In this document: positions 1 through 8,766 of the stretch, in pieces
Position numbering within the stretch: the first letter of the stretch is position 1
Layout of the letters: each line of letters opens with the position of its first letter
DNA from: Oscillospiraceae bacterium MB24-C1
GTDB taxonomy: Bacteria > Bacillota > Clostridia > Oscillospirales > Ruminococcaceae
NCBI GenBank assembly: GCA_030913685.1
Contig: CP133187.1
Span: forward strand, 2,732,001-2,796,000
Length of the DNA: 64,000 bases
Direction: 5' to 3'
The notes under the pieces: generated by a model
The model's input: the letters and a program-made list of their open reading frames with translations, nothing else
Told to the model about the DNA's origin: nothing
Database searches by the model: none
Made by a program: the position numbers and the translations under genes

Positions 1-329
1 TCGATGTCAGTATGGGGCTGTCAACCGACAGCATCACCATACAGACGTTGCCGGTTTACGGCGTGACCTATCACGGCTATTCCGTGCTTTGCATCAACCG
101 GTTTAAGCTTGCTGAAATGCTCAATGCGAGCGTGCGTGCAGCAAATCCGGTCGACCCGTGGGCGCTGCAACTGGCTTATCCGCCCGAAGGAAGCGAGCAG
201 CCGCCGTCTGACGCGCCCCCGCAGGAAGAAATCGACCCGCTGTTCGATTTTAGCTGGGATTATGAAGACCCATACAGCGAATATAATGATAATGACGCCG
301 AAGGCGTTGTAATACGCAATAATAATTGA
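1..329 (+). CDS. LCP (LytR-CpsA-Psr) family protein, C-terminal part
   Basis: The frame is open at the left edge, so only the last ~109 residues are present. The visible part contains a short strand-rich stretch (TIQTLPVYGVTYHGYSVL), an amphipathic helix, and then a Pro- and Asp/Glu-rich tail of about 45 residues that looks disordered. LCP proteins transfer teichoic-acid-like polymers onto peptidoglycan outside the membrane, and their C-terminal end often has this layout. The family call rests mainly on position: in many Clostridia an LCP gene lies directly before rsfS. The stop codon overlaps the rsfS ribosome site, so the two genes are co-transcribed. The catalytic domain is outside the window, so the family cannot be confirmed here. 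Confidence 0.5.
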   Translation, partial: DVSMGLSTDSITIQTLPVYGVTYHGYSVLCINRFKLAEMLNASVRAANPVDPWALQLAYPPEGSEQPPSDAPPQEEIDPLFDFSWDYEDPYSEYNDNDAEGVVIRNNN

Positions 330-341
330 GGAGGTTTGTTA

Positions 342-686
342 ATGACAGCATTGGACAGGGCTAAAGAGGTTGCGCAGCTGATTGACACCAAAAAAGGGGA
401 CGATGTGCGGGTACTGCACATTGGCACACTAACCAGCATCGGTGATTATTTTGTCGTTGCCACCGGCAATTCGGTCACACAGGTCAAGGCGCTGGCGGAT
501 GCGGTGGACGAAAAGCTTTCGGCGCAGGGCCTTGAGCCCAGACGCATTGAGGGTTATAACTCTGCGTCGTGGATTTTAATGGACTACAACGATGTGATCA
601 TTCACATTTTTTTGAAAGAGGCAAGAGAATTTTACTCGTTGGAACGGCTTTGGGGGGATGCACCCGAGGTTGAATGGAATGAATAA
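342..686 (+). CDS. rsfS: ribosomal silencing factor RsfS
   Basis: RsfS binds ribosomal protein L14 on the 50S subunit and blocks subunit joining when nutrients are short. The 114-residue product has the family's normal length and its recognisable core: GDYFVVATGNSVTQVKALAD near the N-terminus, then an RRIEGYNSASWILMDYNDVIIH-like block and an FYSLERLWGDA C-terminal motif. I chose the ATG at 342 because GAGGAGG at 328-334 lies 7 bases upstream; an in-frame TTG at 336 is too close to that site. The ribosome site overlaps the stop of the LCP gene. leuS follows after a structured 180-base gap. The call is secure. Confidence 0.95.
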   Translation: MTALDRAKEVAQLIDTKKGDDVRVLHIGTLTSIGDYFVVATGNSVTQVKALADAVDEKLSAQGLEPRRIEGYNSASWILMDYNDVIIHIFLKEAREFYSLERLWGDAPEVEWNE

Positions 687-708
687 TTAGAACCTGAAAC
701 TCAAGAAA

Positions 709-819
709 CCTTCGCTGCGCCTTGGTAACGGAGGTGGAAGCCGCAACGGGCATTCATACCGCCCGCAGTGATCAGCGGCTAAATGCAACATTCGGCACAT
801 AAGCCGAGCAAAGCGAAGG
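709..819 (+). other. structured leader-like element before leuS
   Basis: This gap between rsfS and leuS folds on paper into a closed multibranch shape. CCTTCGCT (709-716) pairs perfectly with AGCGAAGG (812-819). Inside, AGCCGC (739-744) pairs with GCGGCT (775-780), enclosing CGGGC/GCCCG, and TTCGGC pairs with GCCGAG around a six-base loop at 791-806. There is no U-tract, no specifier loop and no conserved AGGGTGGNACCGCG T-box block. It could be a leuS leader RNA, a processing element or a dispersed palindromic repeat. Its 3' part (GCTAAAT, six bases, TTCGGCACAT at 778-800) recurs at 27533-27555. Confidence 0.35.
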
Positions 820-865
820 AAGTTTAAATAAAACGGCAGAGATGTTGATTGGAGAGTGAGTCACC

Positions 866-3271
866 TTGAAGTACGATTTTAAGTCGATCGAAAGTAAGTG
901 GCAGCGCATCTGGGATGAGAAAAAAGCGTTTGCAGCTCTTGAAGATTATTCTAAGCCCAAATTTTACGCGTTGGTGGAGTTTCCGTACCCTTCCGCACAA
1001 GGGTTGCATGTCGGGCATCCGCGCTCGTACACCGCGCTTGACATCATCTCGAGAAAGCGCAGAATGCAGGGCTACAACGTGCTCTACCCGATGGGCTGGG
1101 ACGCATTCGGCCTTCCGACCGAAAACTTTGCGATAAAAAACCACATCCACCCCGAGATTGTAACCAAGCGCAACGTGGCAAATTTTAAGGCGCAGTTAAA
1201 GGCTTTGGGGCTTTCGTTTGACTGGGACCGCGAGGTTAACACCACCGACCCCGAATACTACAAGTGGACGCAATGGATATTCCTTCAGCTCTTCAAAAAG
1301 GGTCTCGCCTATAAAAAGGAGATGGCCGTCAACTGGTGCACCTCCTGCAAGGTGGTTCTGGCTAACGAAGAGGTCGTCAACGGCAGTTGTGAGCGTTGCC
1401 ACGGCGAGGTCATCCACAAGGTTAAAAGCCAGTGGATGCTTAAGATCACCGAATATGCGCAGCGACTGATCGACGATCTTGACCTTGTCGACTACATAGA
1501 CAGAGTCAAGGTTTCGCAGAAAAACTGGATCGGTCGTTCCACCGGTGCCGAGGTCGACTTTAAAACAACCGCCGGCGATGTGATGACCGTTTTCACCACC
1601 CGACCCGACACACTCTTCGGTGTGACCTACATGGTCATGAGCCCCGAGCATCCCTTTCTCAAAAAGTGGGAGGGCAACATCAAAAATCTCGACGCCGTTC
1701 ACACCTACCAAGAAGAAGCGGCGCATAAATCCGATTTTGAGCGCAGCGAACTGGCCAAAGACAAGACTGGCGTACGCTTAGAGGGCGTTGCGGCAATCAA
1801 CCCGGTGAACAACGCCGAAATTCCGATTTTTGTCTCGGATTACGTCCTCATGAGCTACGGTACCGGCGCGATCATGGCGGTTCCGGGGCACGACACCCGC
1901 GACTGGGAGTTTGCCAAGAAGTTTGACCTTCCCATCATCGAGGTCGTCAAGGGTGGCGACGTTGAAAAAGAAGCCTTTGTCGACTGCGCCACTGGCATTA
2001 TGGTCAATTCCGGCATGCTCGACGGCCTGACCGTCGACGAGGCCAAGAATAAGATTGTTGAACATCTTTCTGAGGGTGGACTAGCACACGAGAAGGTGAA
2101 TTATAAGCTGCGTGACTGGGTTTTTGCCCGCCAGCGCTACTGGGGTGAGCCAATTCCGATTGTCTGCTGCCCCCACTGTGGTTATGTGCCGCTCGACGAG
2201 AGCGAACTGCCGTTGCGTCTGCCGGAGGTTCAGTCCTACGAGCCGACCGAGGACGGCGAATCGCCGTTGGCACACCTTGAGAACTGGATCAACGTCAAGT
2301 GCCCCAAGTGCGGTGCACCTGCACGCCGCGAAACCGACACCATGCCCCAGTGGGCAGGTTCGTCGTGGTATTTCCTGCGCTATATCGCGCCCCGTTGCGA
2401 TACCGCCATCGCCCCTAAGGAGGCGCTGGATTATTGGATGCCGGTCGACTGGTACAACGGCGGTATGGAGCACACGACGCTACATCTGCTCTACTCCCGC
2501 TTCTGGCACAAGTTTTTGTATGATATCGGGGTTGTTTCCACGCCTGAGCCTTACGCCAAGCGCACCAGCCACGGCATGATCTTAGGCGAGGATGGCGTCA
2601 AGATGAGCAAATCGCGCGGTAATGTCGTCAACCCTGACGACATTGTCAATGCCTGCGGTGCCGACACCATGCGTATGTATGAGATGTTCATGGGTGACTT
2701 TGAAAAAGCCGCGCCGTGGAAATCTTCTTCCATCAAGGGCTGCACCCGCTTCTTAGAGCGCGTGTGGGCGCTTCAGGATGTGCTGGTTGACGGCGAAGGC
2801 TACTCGAAAAACTTTGAAGGCGCGATGCACAAGACCATCCGCAAGGTGACCGAAGATATTGAGTCGCTGGCGTTCAACACCGCCATCGCCGCAATGATGA
2901 CGCTTTTAAATGAAATTTCGGATAAAAAGCAGATTACCCGTGGCGAGTACAAAACGCTGCTGCTGCTTTTGAACCCCTTTGCACCGCATATGACCGAGGA
3001 ACTGTGGGAAATCTGCAACTTCGGCGGTATGCTCTACCAACAGAGCTGGCCGACCTATGACGAAGCAAAATGCATCGACGAGACCGTCGAAATTGCAATT
3101 CAGATTTCCGGCAAGCTGCGCGGACGTGTCGAAATTCCAATGAATTGTGACAACGCTGAAGCGCTTGCGGCTGCCAAAGCTGTACCCGAGGTTGCCGCCG
3201 CTATCGCAGGCAAAACTATTGTCAAAGAAATTGTTGTGCCAAACAAGCTCGTGAATATTGTCGCAAAATAG
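866..3271 (+). CDS. leuS: leucyl-tRNA synthetase
   Basis: This cytoplasmic class I synthetase charges tRNA-Leu. The 801-residue product is full length for bacterial LeuRS. The HIGH-type motif appears as HVGH about 50 residues in, the KMSKS motif as VKMSKSRGN near residue 575, and the editing domain carries the typical [14 protein letters not shown] block. A Cys-rich zinc-binding segment ([14 protein letters not shown]) lies near residue 155. Translation starts at TTG 866, because an in-frame ATG at 842 runs into a TGA at 857; GGAG at 851-854 is the likely ribosome site. It is probably co-transcribed with rsfS through the structured gap at 709-819. No anomaly was seen. Confidence 0.97.
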   Translation: MKYDFKSIESKWQRIWDEKKAFAALEDYSKPKFYALVEFPYPSAQGLHVGHPRSYTALDIISRKRRMQGYNVLYPMGWDAFGLPTENFAIKNHIHPEIVTKRNVANFKAQLKALGLSFDWDREVNTTDPEYYKWTQWIFLQLFKKGLAYKKEMAVNWCTSCKVVLANEEVVNGSCERCHGEVIHKVKSQWMLKITEYAQRLIDDLDLVDYIDRVKVSQKNWIGRSTGAEVDFKTTAGDVMTVFTTRPDTLFGVTYMVMSPEHPFLKKWEGNIKNLDAVHTYQEEAAHKSDFERSELAKDKTGVRLEGVAAINPVNNAEIPIFVSDYVLMSYGTGAIMAVPGHDTRDWEFAKKFDLPIIEVVKGGDVEKEAFVDCATGIMVNSGMLDGLTVDEAKNKIVEHLSEGGLAHEKVNYKLRDWVFARQRYWGEPIPIVCCPHCGYVPLDESELPLRLPEVQSYEPTEDGESPLAHLENWINVKCPKCGAPARRETDTMPQWAGSSWYFLRYIAPRCDTAIAPKEALDYWMPVDWYNGGMEHTTLHLLYSRFWHKFLYDIGVVSTPEPYAKRTSHGMILGEDGVKMSKSRGNVVNPDDIVNACGADTMRMYEMFMGDFEKAAPWKSSSIKGCTRFLERVWALQDVLVDGEGYSKNFEGAMHKTIRKVTEDIESLAFNTAIAAMMTLLNEISDKKQITRGEYKTLLLLLNPFAPHMTEELWEICNFGGMLYQQSWPTYDEAKCIDETVEIAIQISGKLRGRVEIPMNCDNAEALAAAKAVPEVAAAIAGKTIVKEIVVPNKLVNIVAK

Positions 3272-3284
3272 ACTGCATGGGTAC

Positions 3285-3314
3285 TTGACACTATTGTGTA
3301 GACTATTGTATAAT
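3285..3314 (+). promoter_or_regulatory. sigma-A promoter of rpsU
   Basis: A perfect TTGACA (3285-3290) and a perfect TATAAT (3309-3314) are separated by 18 bases. A 7-bp hairpin (TTATCCT/AGGATAA, 3322-3340) lies in the short leader before the GGGAGG ribosome site of rpsU. Confidence 0.85.
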
Positions 3315-3375
3315 ATTCGTGTTATCCTTTAACAGGATAAATACTCCTGCCTAGGGCGTTGGGAGGGAATAGTAA

Positions 3376-3552
3376 ATGTCAGAAATTCGTGTTAAGGACA
3401 ACGAGTCGTTGGATAGTGCTCTGAGAAGATTTAAGAGACAGTGCGCAAAATCCGGAGTTCTTCAGGAAGTGCGCAAAAGAGAGCACTACGAGAAGCCCTC
3501 TGTAAAACGCAAGAAAAAGTCCGAGGCTGCAAGAAAGAGAAAATTCAAATAA
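3376..3552 (+). CDS. rpsU: 30S ribosomal protein S21
   Basis: S21 is a small basic protein of the 30S subunit near the anti-Shine-Dalgarno region. The product is 58 residues: [20 protein letters not shown] at the start, then a strongly basic tail ending [13 protein letters not shown]. This matches the family in length, N-terminal block and Lys/Arg-rich C-terminus. The ATG follows GGGAGG at 3361-3366. It has its own consensus promoter at 3285 and its own terminator at 3602, so it is a single-gene unit, unlike the rpsU-yqeY pairing common in Bacilli. The call is secure. Confidence 0.95.
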   Translation: MSEIRVKDNESLDSALRRFKRQCAKSGVLQEVRKREHYEKPSVKRKKKSEAARKRKFK

Positions 3553-3601
3553 TAATTTGAAATTCTGCAGGGTAGGAGGGCTTCTTCCTGCTCCGCAAGT
3601 A

Positions 3602-3641
3602 AAAATCCCCGCCGTTTGTATAAAACGGCGGGGATTTTTAT
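3602..3641 (+). terminator. rho-independent terminator of rpsU
   Basis: AAATCCCCGCCGTTT and AAACGGCGGGGATTT form a near-perfect GC-rich stem around a short loop, ending in TTTTTA. The A-run on the 5' side also makes it usable for the minus-strand regulator gene at 3669. Confidence 0.9.
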
Positions 3642-3668
3642 TTATCGCCAGAACTAAATAGGCGTGTA

Positions 3669-3893
3669 TTAAAGCACTTGGTTAGAGACATCTGGACTAT
3701 ACTCGAGAATATCGCCGGGCTGACAGTCTAGAACACGGCAGATGGCTTCCAGCGTAGAAAATCGTATAGCTGAAATTTTTCCGGTCTTGATGTTTGAAAG
3801 ATTAACATTAGAGATACCCACTGCCTGAGCCAACTCGTTTAACGACATCTTTCGGTCAGCCATCACGCGGTCCAGTCTTAAAATAATAGGCAT
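3669..3893 (-). CDS. small XRE-family helix-turn-helix regulator
   Basis: The 74-residue protein is essentially one Cro/CI-type helix-turn-helix domain (YozG-like). MSLNELAQAVGISNVNLSNI is the helix-turn-helix core, followed by KTGKISAIRFSTLEAICRVLDCQPGDILEY, the standard distal part of this subfamily. It probably binds DNA as a dimer; no partner domain is present. AGGGGGAGAG precedes the ATG by a few bases. A good promoter lies about 100 bases upstream at 3989-4017, leaving a long AT-rich leader. The target is unknown; the divergent membrane-protein gene at 4185 is a candidate by position only. Confidence 0.85.
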   Translation of the reverse strand: MPIILRLDRVMADRKMSLNELAQAVGISNVNLSNIKTGKISAIRFSTLEAICRVLDCQPGDILEYSPDVSNQVL

Positions 3894-3988
3894 ATCTCTC
3901 CCCCTTAAAGCGTTTCATCCGATTGTTTTTGCAGCATACTGCCATAATCAAAGAAACGACATATAAAATGCTACTGTTTTGTGCTTTG

Positions 3989-4017
3989 ATTATAGCAAAA
4001 GCAATACCATATCCCAA
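3989..4017 (-). promoter_or_regulatory. promoter of the XRE regulator gene
   Basis: On the minus strand, TTGGGA (4017-4012) and TATAAT (3994-3989) are separated by exactly 17 bases. The -35 is weak and the -10 is perfect. Confidence 0.55.
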
Positions 4018-4184
4018 TAAAAAAACAATTATAAACGATAAATATTTAATATAAAAGGATATAATTCAACAACTCTACCCGCCGATACATATGGGGTTTT
4101 ATTAACAGATTGCAGCATTTTGCAGAATAATGGAAACTTAGTCTATTGAACAAACTAAAAACCATCAGAGACAGGAGGAACAAG

Positions 4185-4667
4185 ATGACGCGTAAAAGAA
4201 AAAAGAAACGCTTTACTTCGTTTTTAATTATAATTACCGGCATTTTATTTTTACTGACAGCCGTCGGTAATCCGGTGGTGTTGTATAACAATCACCGACT
4301 TAAACGAGCGTTAACCTCCCTTGATGCACAGACGGTGACTTTAAATGAGGTTGTTCCGTTTAGATGGGATGTGGTCTACACCTTTGATGCCTATCTTTCA
4401 AAAGGAGAAATGGAAAAAATTATCGGTTTTAAAAGCGCTAATCTGCAAGAAATGGTAAATAGTGGCATGGTTCAGCTGGTCTTTGTCAAAGGGCGTTCCG
4501 TGGTCGGCAGCGTTTGCAGCTATGCAGATGTTTTGGGATATTATATCCAGTTTGAGCCGGGCGAAGGGTATTATTCCAAAGTCGAGTTTAACGATCACGC
4601 AGATTTTGACATCGAAAAGCGAGATGGCATTATTCGATTATATTATGCTGATGCGCCGGCCTATTAG
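4185..4667 (+). CDS. hypothetical single-pass membrane protein
   Basis: I do not recognise the family. The 160-residue product starts with a strongly basic stretch (MTRKRKKKR), followed by one hydrophobic segment (about residues 10-32), which predicts an N-in membrane anchor with the rest outside. The remainder is a soluble domain with many aromatic residues and no Cys pairs or catalytic motif I can name. The ATG at 4185 has AGGAGG at 4173-4178; an upstream in-frame TTG at 4146 lacks a site. It stands alone between a divergent regulator and a convergent gene, and could be a sensor or envelope protein. Confidence 0.65.
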   Translation: MTRKRKKKRFTSFLIIITGILFLLTAVGNPVVLYNNHRLKRALTSLDAQTVTLNEVVPFRWDVVYTFDAYLSKGEMEKIIGFKSANLQEMVNSGMVQLVFVKGRSVVGSVCSYADVLGYYIQFEPGEGYYSKVEFNDHADFDIEKRDGIIRLYYADAPAY

Positions 4668-4715
4668 CGCCTTGGTTAAGAACCGTTCTAAGGGTTTGCA
4701 CTCAGGCATATAAAA

Positions 4716-4742
4716 GCGGGGAAGGGTAACACCCTTCCCCGC
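4716..4742 (-). terminator. terminator of the XpaC-like gene
   Basis: A perfect 12-bp stem, GCGGGGAAGGGT with ACCCTTCCCCGC around a 3-base loop, is followed on the minus strand by TTTTATA. It lies between convergent genes, and the U-tract side serves the minus-strand gene ending at 4757. Confidence 0.8.
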
Positions 4743-4756
4743 GCAATTATAATATG

Positions 4757-6004
4757 TCAGCCCTTAGGCATGGTCAAGTCATTATCGGTTAAACCGTCCT
4801 TGGCCAGCATACTTTCCAACACACTGATGTCAGACGAGATATCCAGCACATCTTTTTCAAACAGCAGGTCAAGCTGCCGCTCGAAGCCTAAAACAAGATG
4901 GTCAAGAATGCTTTCAATGTCGCGCATGGCGGCCTGCAAATTTTCTCCGCGTACGCCCTGCTCTTCAAACTGCTCGTAGGCGGTTATAATCTTGAGGGTG
5001 GTTGGCAGATAATAGCTCATAAAAACGCCGATTTTGCGTTCCTTTGCTGGGTCACGCTCGACAGCTTCCAGAATAAGCGCGGTAATTTCCTCAATTCGCC
5101 GCACCTTTTTCGAGACTGATTCGTCGGCGATGCGCTTGTTTACCATACGGATTTTCGCGAGCATATCCCGGCGCGAATCTGGTTGTGCACCATCGTTATC
5201 AGACTTGTCGGAAATAGGCTTGTCCTCAAGCGCAGTCAGATCCACGCCCTGAGCAGAAACGACGAGCAACTTGCGGGCGTGGTCGATATAACCACCAGGA
5301 AACAGCCCTTTATCGAGATGGCGCTGCAGCTCCTTGACCAGCTGTGGATAAGTTACGCCCAGCGTTGCAGCCATATCGGCTAGCTTCATAACCTTGCGTG
5401 TGCCGACTACATTGCAAAAGCGAATTTTTTTGGCCTCCTGCAAGGCCATGCTGCGGGGCACCATCAGAAAACAGCCGCCGGAGACAACCGCTAGCCCCGA
5501 AATGATGAACGCCGCCACAGTGTCTGGAACGGAACCTCCGCCGAATATACTGGCAAGTCCCAAAAACGAAGATAGGCTTCCAACGGCGATCATACCAATT
5601 CCCAACGCGCCCAATGCTGTATACCACCACGGTTTTTTAACACCGCTGATATTGGCGGCTGACTGCGTAGCGGGCCTATCCTCGGCGGTGTGCTGGGGCA
5701 CAGGCTGCTGTGGGGCAGGGGGCGGCGCAGCTTTCTGACGCTGCGATGTGTTTGGCACGCCAGCGGGCGGTGTTTTAGGCTCATAAGGAACATATTCACC
5801 GTAAATTTTTCCGTCCGGCCTCTTTACACGTTTGGGCGGAATCCGTTTTTGCGGACGTTTCGATTCCGAAACAGTTTTCCAAATCAAATAGACGGCAACC
5901 GGCCACAGCCCGATCGAAAACAGCACCACGATGGCGATAATCCGCCCGACAGGCAGGTCATCGGGCTTTTTTGGATTTGGTTCAATAGGAGAATAATAGC
6001 TCAT
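4757..6004 (-). CDS. XpaC-like (5-bromo-4-chloroindolyl phosphate hydrolysis) family membrane protein
   Basis: The 415-residue product has one membrane segment near residues 25-44, a Pro/Lys/Gln-rich linker to about 125, two or three further hydrophobic segments at about 130-185, then a winged-helix-like stretch (LADMAATLGVTYPQLVKELQ) and a long helical C-terminal domain. The last ~120 residues (RRIEEITALILEAVERDPAK, SYYLPTTLKIITAYEQFEEQ) look like the helical domain of the XpaC family. In Bacilli that family often accompanies toxic anion resistance (TelA-like) proteins, but no such partner is adjacent here. The biochemical role is not established; the historical name comes from an indicator-dye phenotype. 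Confidence 0.7.
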   Translation of the reverse strand: MSYYSPIEPNPKKPDDLPVGRIIAIVVLFSIGLWPVAVYLIWKTVSESKRPQKRIPPKRVKRPDGKIYGEYVPYEPKTPPAGVPNTSQRQKAAPPPAPQQPVPQHTAEDRPATQSAANISGVKKPWWYTALGALGIGMIAVGSLSSFLGLASIFGGGSVPDTVAAFIISGLAVVSGGCFLMVPRSMALQEAKKIRFCNVVGTRKVMKLADMAATLGVTYPQLVKELQRHLDKGLFPGGYIDHARKLLVVSAQGVDLTALEDKPISDKSDNDGAQPDSRRDMLAKIRMVNKRIADESVSKKVRRIEEITALILEAVERDPAKERKIGVFMSYYLPTTLKIITAYEQFEEQGVRGENLQAAMRDIESILDHLVLGFERQLDLLFEKDVLDISSDISVLESMLAKDGLTDNDLTMPKG

Positions 6005-6157
6005 AAATGCACCACACTTTAATGTTGGTTCTAATTATATCGTATATCGTCACATACTAATATACAATCAGTTTAAGAATCAAAATGCCTGTTTAAATTC
6101 ATCATCTTGATCAGGTACTAGTATAGCATGTTTGCAAAAATAAACAAACCGCAATAT

Positions 6158-6186
6158 TTGTATTTACGACAAAAATGCTTTATAAT
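6158..6186 (+). promoter_or_regulatory. promoter of the yqeG operon
   Basis: TTGTAT (6158-6163), 17 bases, then a perfect TATAAT (6181-6186), ending 25 bases before the yqeG ATG. It would drive yqeG, the TIM-barrel gene and the M24 peptidase gene. Confidence 0.65.
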
Positions 6187-6211
6187 GTTGCTATCTGCAA
6201 GGAGGCATGAC

Positions 6212-6712
6212 ATGAGCATTTTTTACCCGCATGAGCGGTATCCTACTATTCTGGACGTTTCACCCAAGACACTGGCTTTAGCCGGTTATCGCGGTGTGAT
6301 TCTCGATGTTGACAATACGCTGACCACGCACGACAATCCCGTCCCGTCCGACGGCGTTTTAGCGTGGCTGGAAGAGGCGCGGGCTGCGGGATTAAAGCTT
6401 ATCATCCTCTCAAACAACTCGCCGACGCGGGTCAGTCTGTTTGCAGACCTGCTTGGGCTTGAATTTGAATCGAACGGCAGAAAACCGTTGCCCACCGGTT
6501 ATCGCCGGGCGCTCTCTCGGCTGGGGCTCGAACCCAGAGAAGCAGTCGCCATAGGCGACCAGATTTTCACCGACGTACTCGGCGCACGTCTAGCGGGAAT
6601 TTACTGCATCTTCGTCAACCCGATAGAACCCGAGCACACCCGATTTTTCAGATTCAAGCGTTGGCTTGAACGCCCGATTCTTTCGGGCTTTGAAAGGAGA
6701 AGGCGACATTAA
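6212..6712 (+). CDS. yqeG: YqeG family HAD phosphatase
   Basis: This is a 166-residue HAD-superfamily (IIIA) phosphatase. The nucleophile motif is visible as LDVDNTLT, motif II as ILSNNSP, and the acidic motif as AIGDQIFTDVLGA. The substrate of YqeG proteins is not settled. I chose the ATG at 6212 because AAGGAGG at 6199-6205 is 6 bases upstream; a longer in-frame reading to 6128 would start inside the promoter. The C-terminus is basic (FERRRRH). The stop overlaps the start region of the next gene, showing tight translational coupling. The family call is secure, the function is not. Confidence 0.88.
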   Translation: MSIFYPHERYPTILDVSPKTLALAGYRGVILDVDNTLTTHDNPVPSDGVLAWLEEARAAGLKLIILSNNSPTRVSLFADLLGLEFESNGRKPLPTGYRRALSRLGLEPREAVAIGDQIFTDVLGARLAGIYCIFVNPIEPEHTRFFRFKRWLERPILSGFERRRRH

Positions 6713-7595
6713 TAACATATCAACGGCGCGCTTTGGCCCTGCGGGTAGCGCCGACAGTTTTGCTGCAATGGGCTATAAAAAGACCGAGCAGATGCCGGAG
6801 TATCTGACCAAGATGGGGCTCAACGCCTTTGAATATCAGTGTGGACGCGGTGTGCGTGTCAATTCAGGTATGGCCGAAAAATTTGCGCGGCTGGCGCAAG
6901 AGGCCAACATTGCCATTTCGTTGCATGCGCCCTATTATATATCGCTTTCGTCGGTTGAGGAGGAAAAGCGGCGCAATTCGGTGGAGTACATTTTGCAATC
7001 TGCTCGCGCGGTGAAGCTTTTGGGCGGCAACCGCATCGTTGTACATTCCGGGTCCTGCGCGAAAATGAGCCGAGAAGAGGCGCTTGCTCTGGCGTGTGAG
7101 GCGATGGGTTGGGCTATTGCGGCACTCGATGCCGAAGGGCTCTCCGATGTACGCATTTGTCCCGAGGTGATGGGCAAACTAAACCAGCTCGGTACGCTCG
7201 AGGAAGTGATGGCGCTGTGTCGTCTTGACGAGCGCATGCTACCCTGTGTCGATTTCGGACATCTGAACGCCCGCACTTTTGGGGGCTTAAAAACCTTCGA
7301 CGATTTTAAAGCGGTGTTCGACACCATAGAAAACGCGTTGGGGAATGCACGCCTAAAAGAATTCCATGCACATTTTTCAAAGATAGAATATACTGAAAGC
7401 GGCGGAGAAAAACGACATCTCACTTTTGAGGATACCGTTTTCGGGCCGGACTTTGAGCCGCTTGCTGAGTTGATGGTGCAAAGGGGCTGCTATCCGACTG
7501 TAATCTGCGAATCGGCCGGCACCCAGGCTGAGGACGCCAGATGGATGCGCACATATTATGAAAAAATATTGGCTCAGGGGGCGGAAAAGTTATGA
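6708..7595 (+). CDS. TIM-barrel protein of the endonuclease IV (AP endonuclease family 2) fold
   Basis: The ~295-residue product begins near ARFGPAGSADSF, matching clostridial 'deoxyribonuclease IV' proteins that start just before RFGPAG. Metal-site candidates in order are SLHAPYY, IVVHSGS, ICPEVMG, CVDFGHLNA, EFHAHFSK and ICESAG, which cover the His, Glu and Asp ligands expected for a trinuclear zinc site. The likely role is AP-site repair, but related proteins are sugar isomerases. No ATG, GTG or TTG lies at a sensible distance from the ribosome site AAAGGAG (6693-6699); the codon 8 bases downstream is ATT at 6708, overlapping the yqeG stop. A TTG at 6690 is the alternative. Confidence 0.8.
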   Translation: MNNISTARFGPAGSADSFAAMGYKKTEQMPEYLTKMGLNAFEYQCGRGVRVNSGMAEKFARLAQEANIAISLHAPYYISLSSVEEEKRRNSVEYILQSARAVKLLGGNRIVVHSGSCAKMSREEALALACEAMGWAIAALDAEGLSDVRICPEVMGKLNQLGTLEEVMALCRLDERMLPCVDFGHLNARTFGGLKTFDDFKAVFDTIENALGNARLKEFHAHFSKIEYTESGGEKRHLTFEDTVFGPDFEPLAELMVQRGCYPTVICESAGTQAEDARWMRTYYEKILAQGAEKL

Positions 7596-8668
7596 TCCAA
7601 CAGCGGTTACAGCGGCTGCGGCGTGAGCTGCCGGAACAGGTTGACGCGGCGCTGATTATTTCGGATGTCAACCGCCGATATTATACCGGCATGGCTTCCA
7701 GCGCGGGGACGCTGCTAGCGATGCGTGACCAAGCTGAGCTAGTTATCGACTTTAGATATATCGAAAAGGCTAAAGCGGTCGCTCAGGGCTGTACAGTGAC
7801 GCTGCAGCAGCGCGAGATTTTCAAGCAGATGCGTGCAATTGTAGAAAAGCATGGCGTCAAAACCATCGCGGTGGAAACGCAGCACATGACCGTCTCGGAA
7901 TTTGAAGGCTGGAAAAAGGCGCTGCCCGGGGTGACGTTCCTCTCGGGTAAGCTGCTGGACGATATCATCCTGTCGCACCGTTCGGTCAAAACCGCCGAGG
8001 AACTTGTCACCATGCGCCAGGCGCAGGCCATCACCGACCGCAGCTTCACCGAGCTTTTAAACTTTATCCGCGCGGGCAGAACCGAGCGTGAGGTGGCCAG
8101 CGAGCTGGAGTATATCATGCGCAAATTCGGTGGCGATGGTCTCGCGTTTGACACGATTGCCGTCTCGGGCAAAAACAGCTCGATGCCGCACGGCGTCCCA
8201 ACAGAAAAACCAATTGAACCGGGCGACTTTCTCACGCTGGACTTTGGCGCGCTCAAGGACGGCTACTGTTCCGACATGACCCGCACTGTGGCGGTTGGGC
8301 ATGTCAGCGACGAGCAGAAAAAAGTTTACGATGCAGTGCTAAAAGCGCAGAATAAGGCGTTTGAAGTCATAAAAGCCGGGGCAAGCTGTAAAATGATAGA
8401 CCACACGGCGCGCAGCTTTATTGAGGATGCGGGCTACAAGGGGTGCTTTGGTCATGCGCTGGGGCATTCGCTCGGGCTTGAAATACACGAGGAGCCGCGC
8501 TTTTCGCCGATGACCGAAACGTTTGCCGCGGCGGGCAATGTGCTGAGTGTGGAACCGGGCATCTACCTAGAGGGCAAATTCGGCGTTCGCATTGAAGACG
8601 TAGTAGTCGTCACCGAGGTGGGCTTTGAAAATCTTACCCACAGTCCGAAACAGCTTATCATCTTATAA
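7592..8668 (+). CDS. Xaa-Pro peptidase, M24 family
   Basis: The 358-residue protein has the creatinase-like N-terminal domain (about residues 1-125) and the pita-bread metallopeptidase domain after it. The dinuclear metal ligands are visible in order: LDFGALKDGYCSDMTRT (two Asp), HALGHSLGLEIHE (His), then two Glu in VEPGIYL and GVRIEDVV. Such enzymes cut X-Pro bonds in peptides in the cytoplasm. The ATG overlaps the stop of the previous gene (ATGA), so it is translationally coupled. It lies directly before efp, a very common order in Firmicutes, although efp has its own promoter. Length and motifs are normal. Confidence 0.92.
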   Translation: MIQQRLQRLRRELPEQVDAALIISDVNRRYYTGMASSAGTLLAMRDQAELVIDFRYIEKAKAVAQGCTVTLQQREIFKQMRAIVEKHGVKTIAVETQHMTVSEFEGWKKALPGVTFLSGKLLDDIILSHRSVKTAEELVTMRQAQAITDRSFTELLNFIRAGRTEREVASELEYIMRKFGGDGLAFDTIAVSGKNSSMPHGVPTEKPIEPGDFLTLDFGALKDGYCSDMTRTVAVGHVSDEQKKVYDAVLKAQNKAFEVIKAGASCKMIDHTARSFIEDAGYKGCFGHALGHSLGLEIHEEPRFSPMTETFAAAGNVLSVEPGIYLEGKFGVRIEDVVVVTEVGFENLTHSPKQLIIL

Positions 8669-8694
8669 AATTTTCAAGAAACCCGTTTCAATAC

Positions 8695-8723
8695 TTGAAA
8701 AAAGTGTCTTTTTAGGCTATTAT
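8695..8723 (+). promoter_or_regulatory. promoter of efp
   Basis: TTGAAA (8695-8700), 17 bases, TATTAT (8718-8723), about 45 bases before the efp ATG and its AAGGAGG ribosome site. Confidence 0.7.
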
Positions 8724-8766
8724 TAGGTACATATGCAAGAGAGTTATCTCAAGGAGGAGCAGCTAT

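Noticed and set aside
687-865. T-box riboswitch before leuS
   Set aside because: The region holds GGAGGTGGAAGCCGC, which loosely resembles a T-box, but there is no AGGGTGGNACCGCG core, no specifier loop and no terminator, and the gap is too short.
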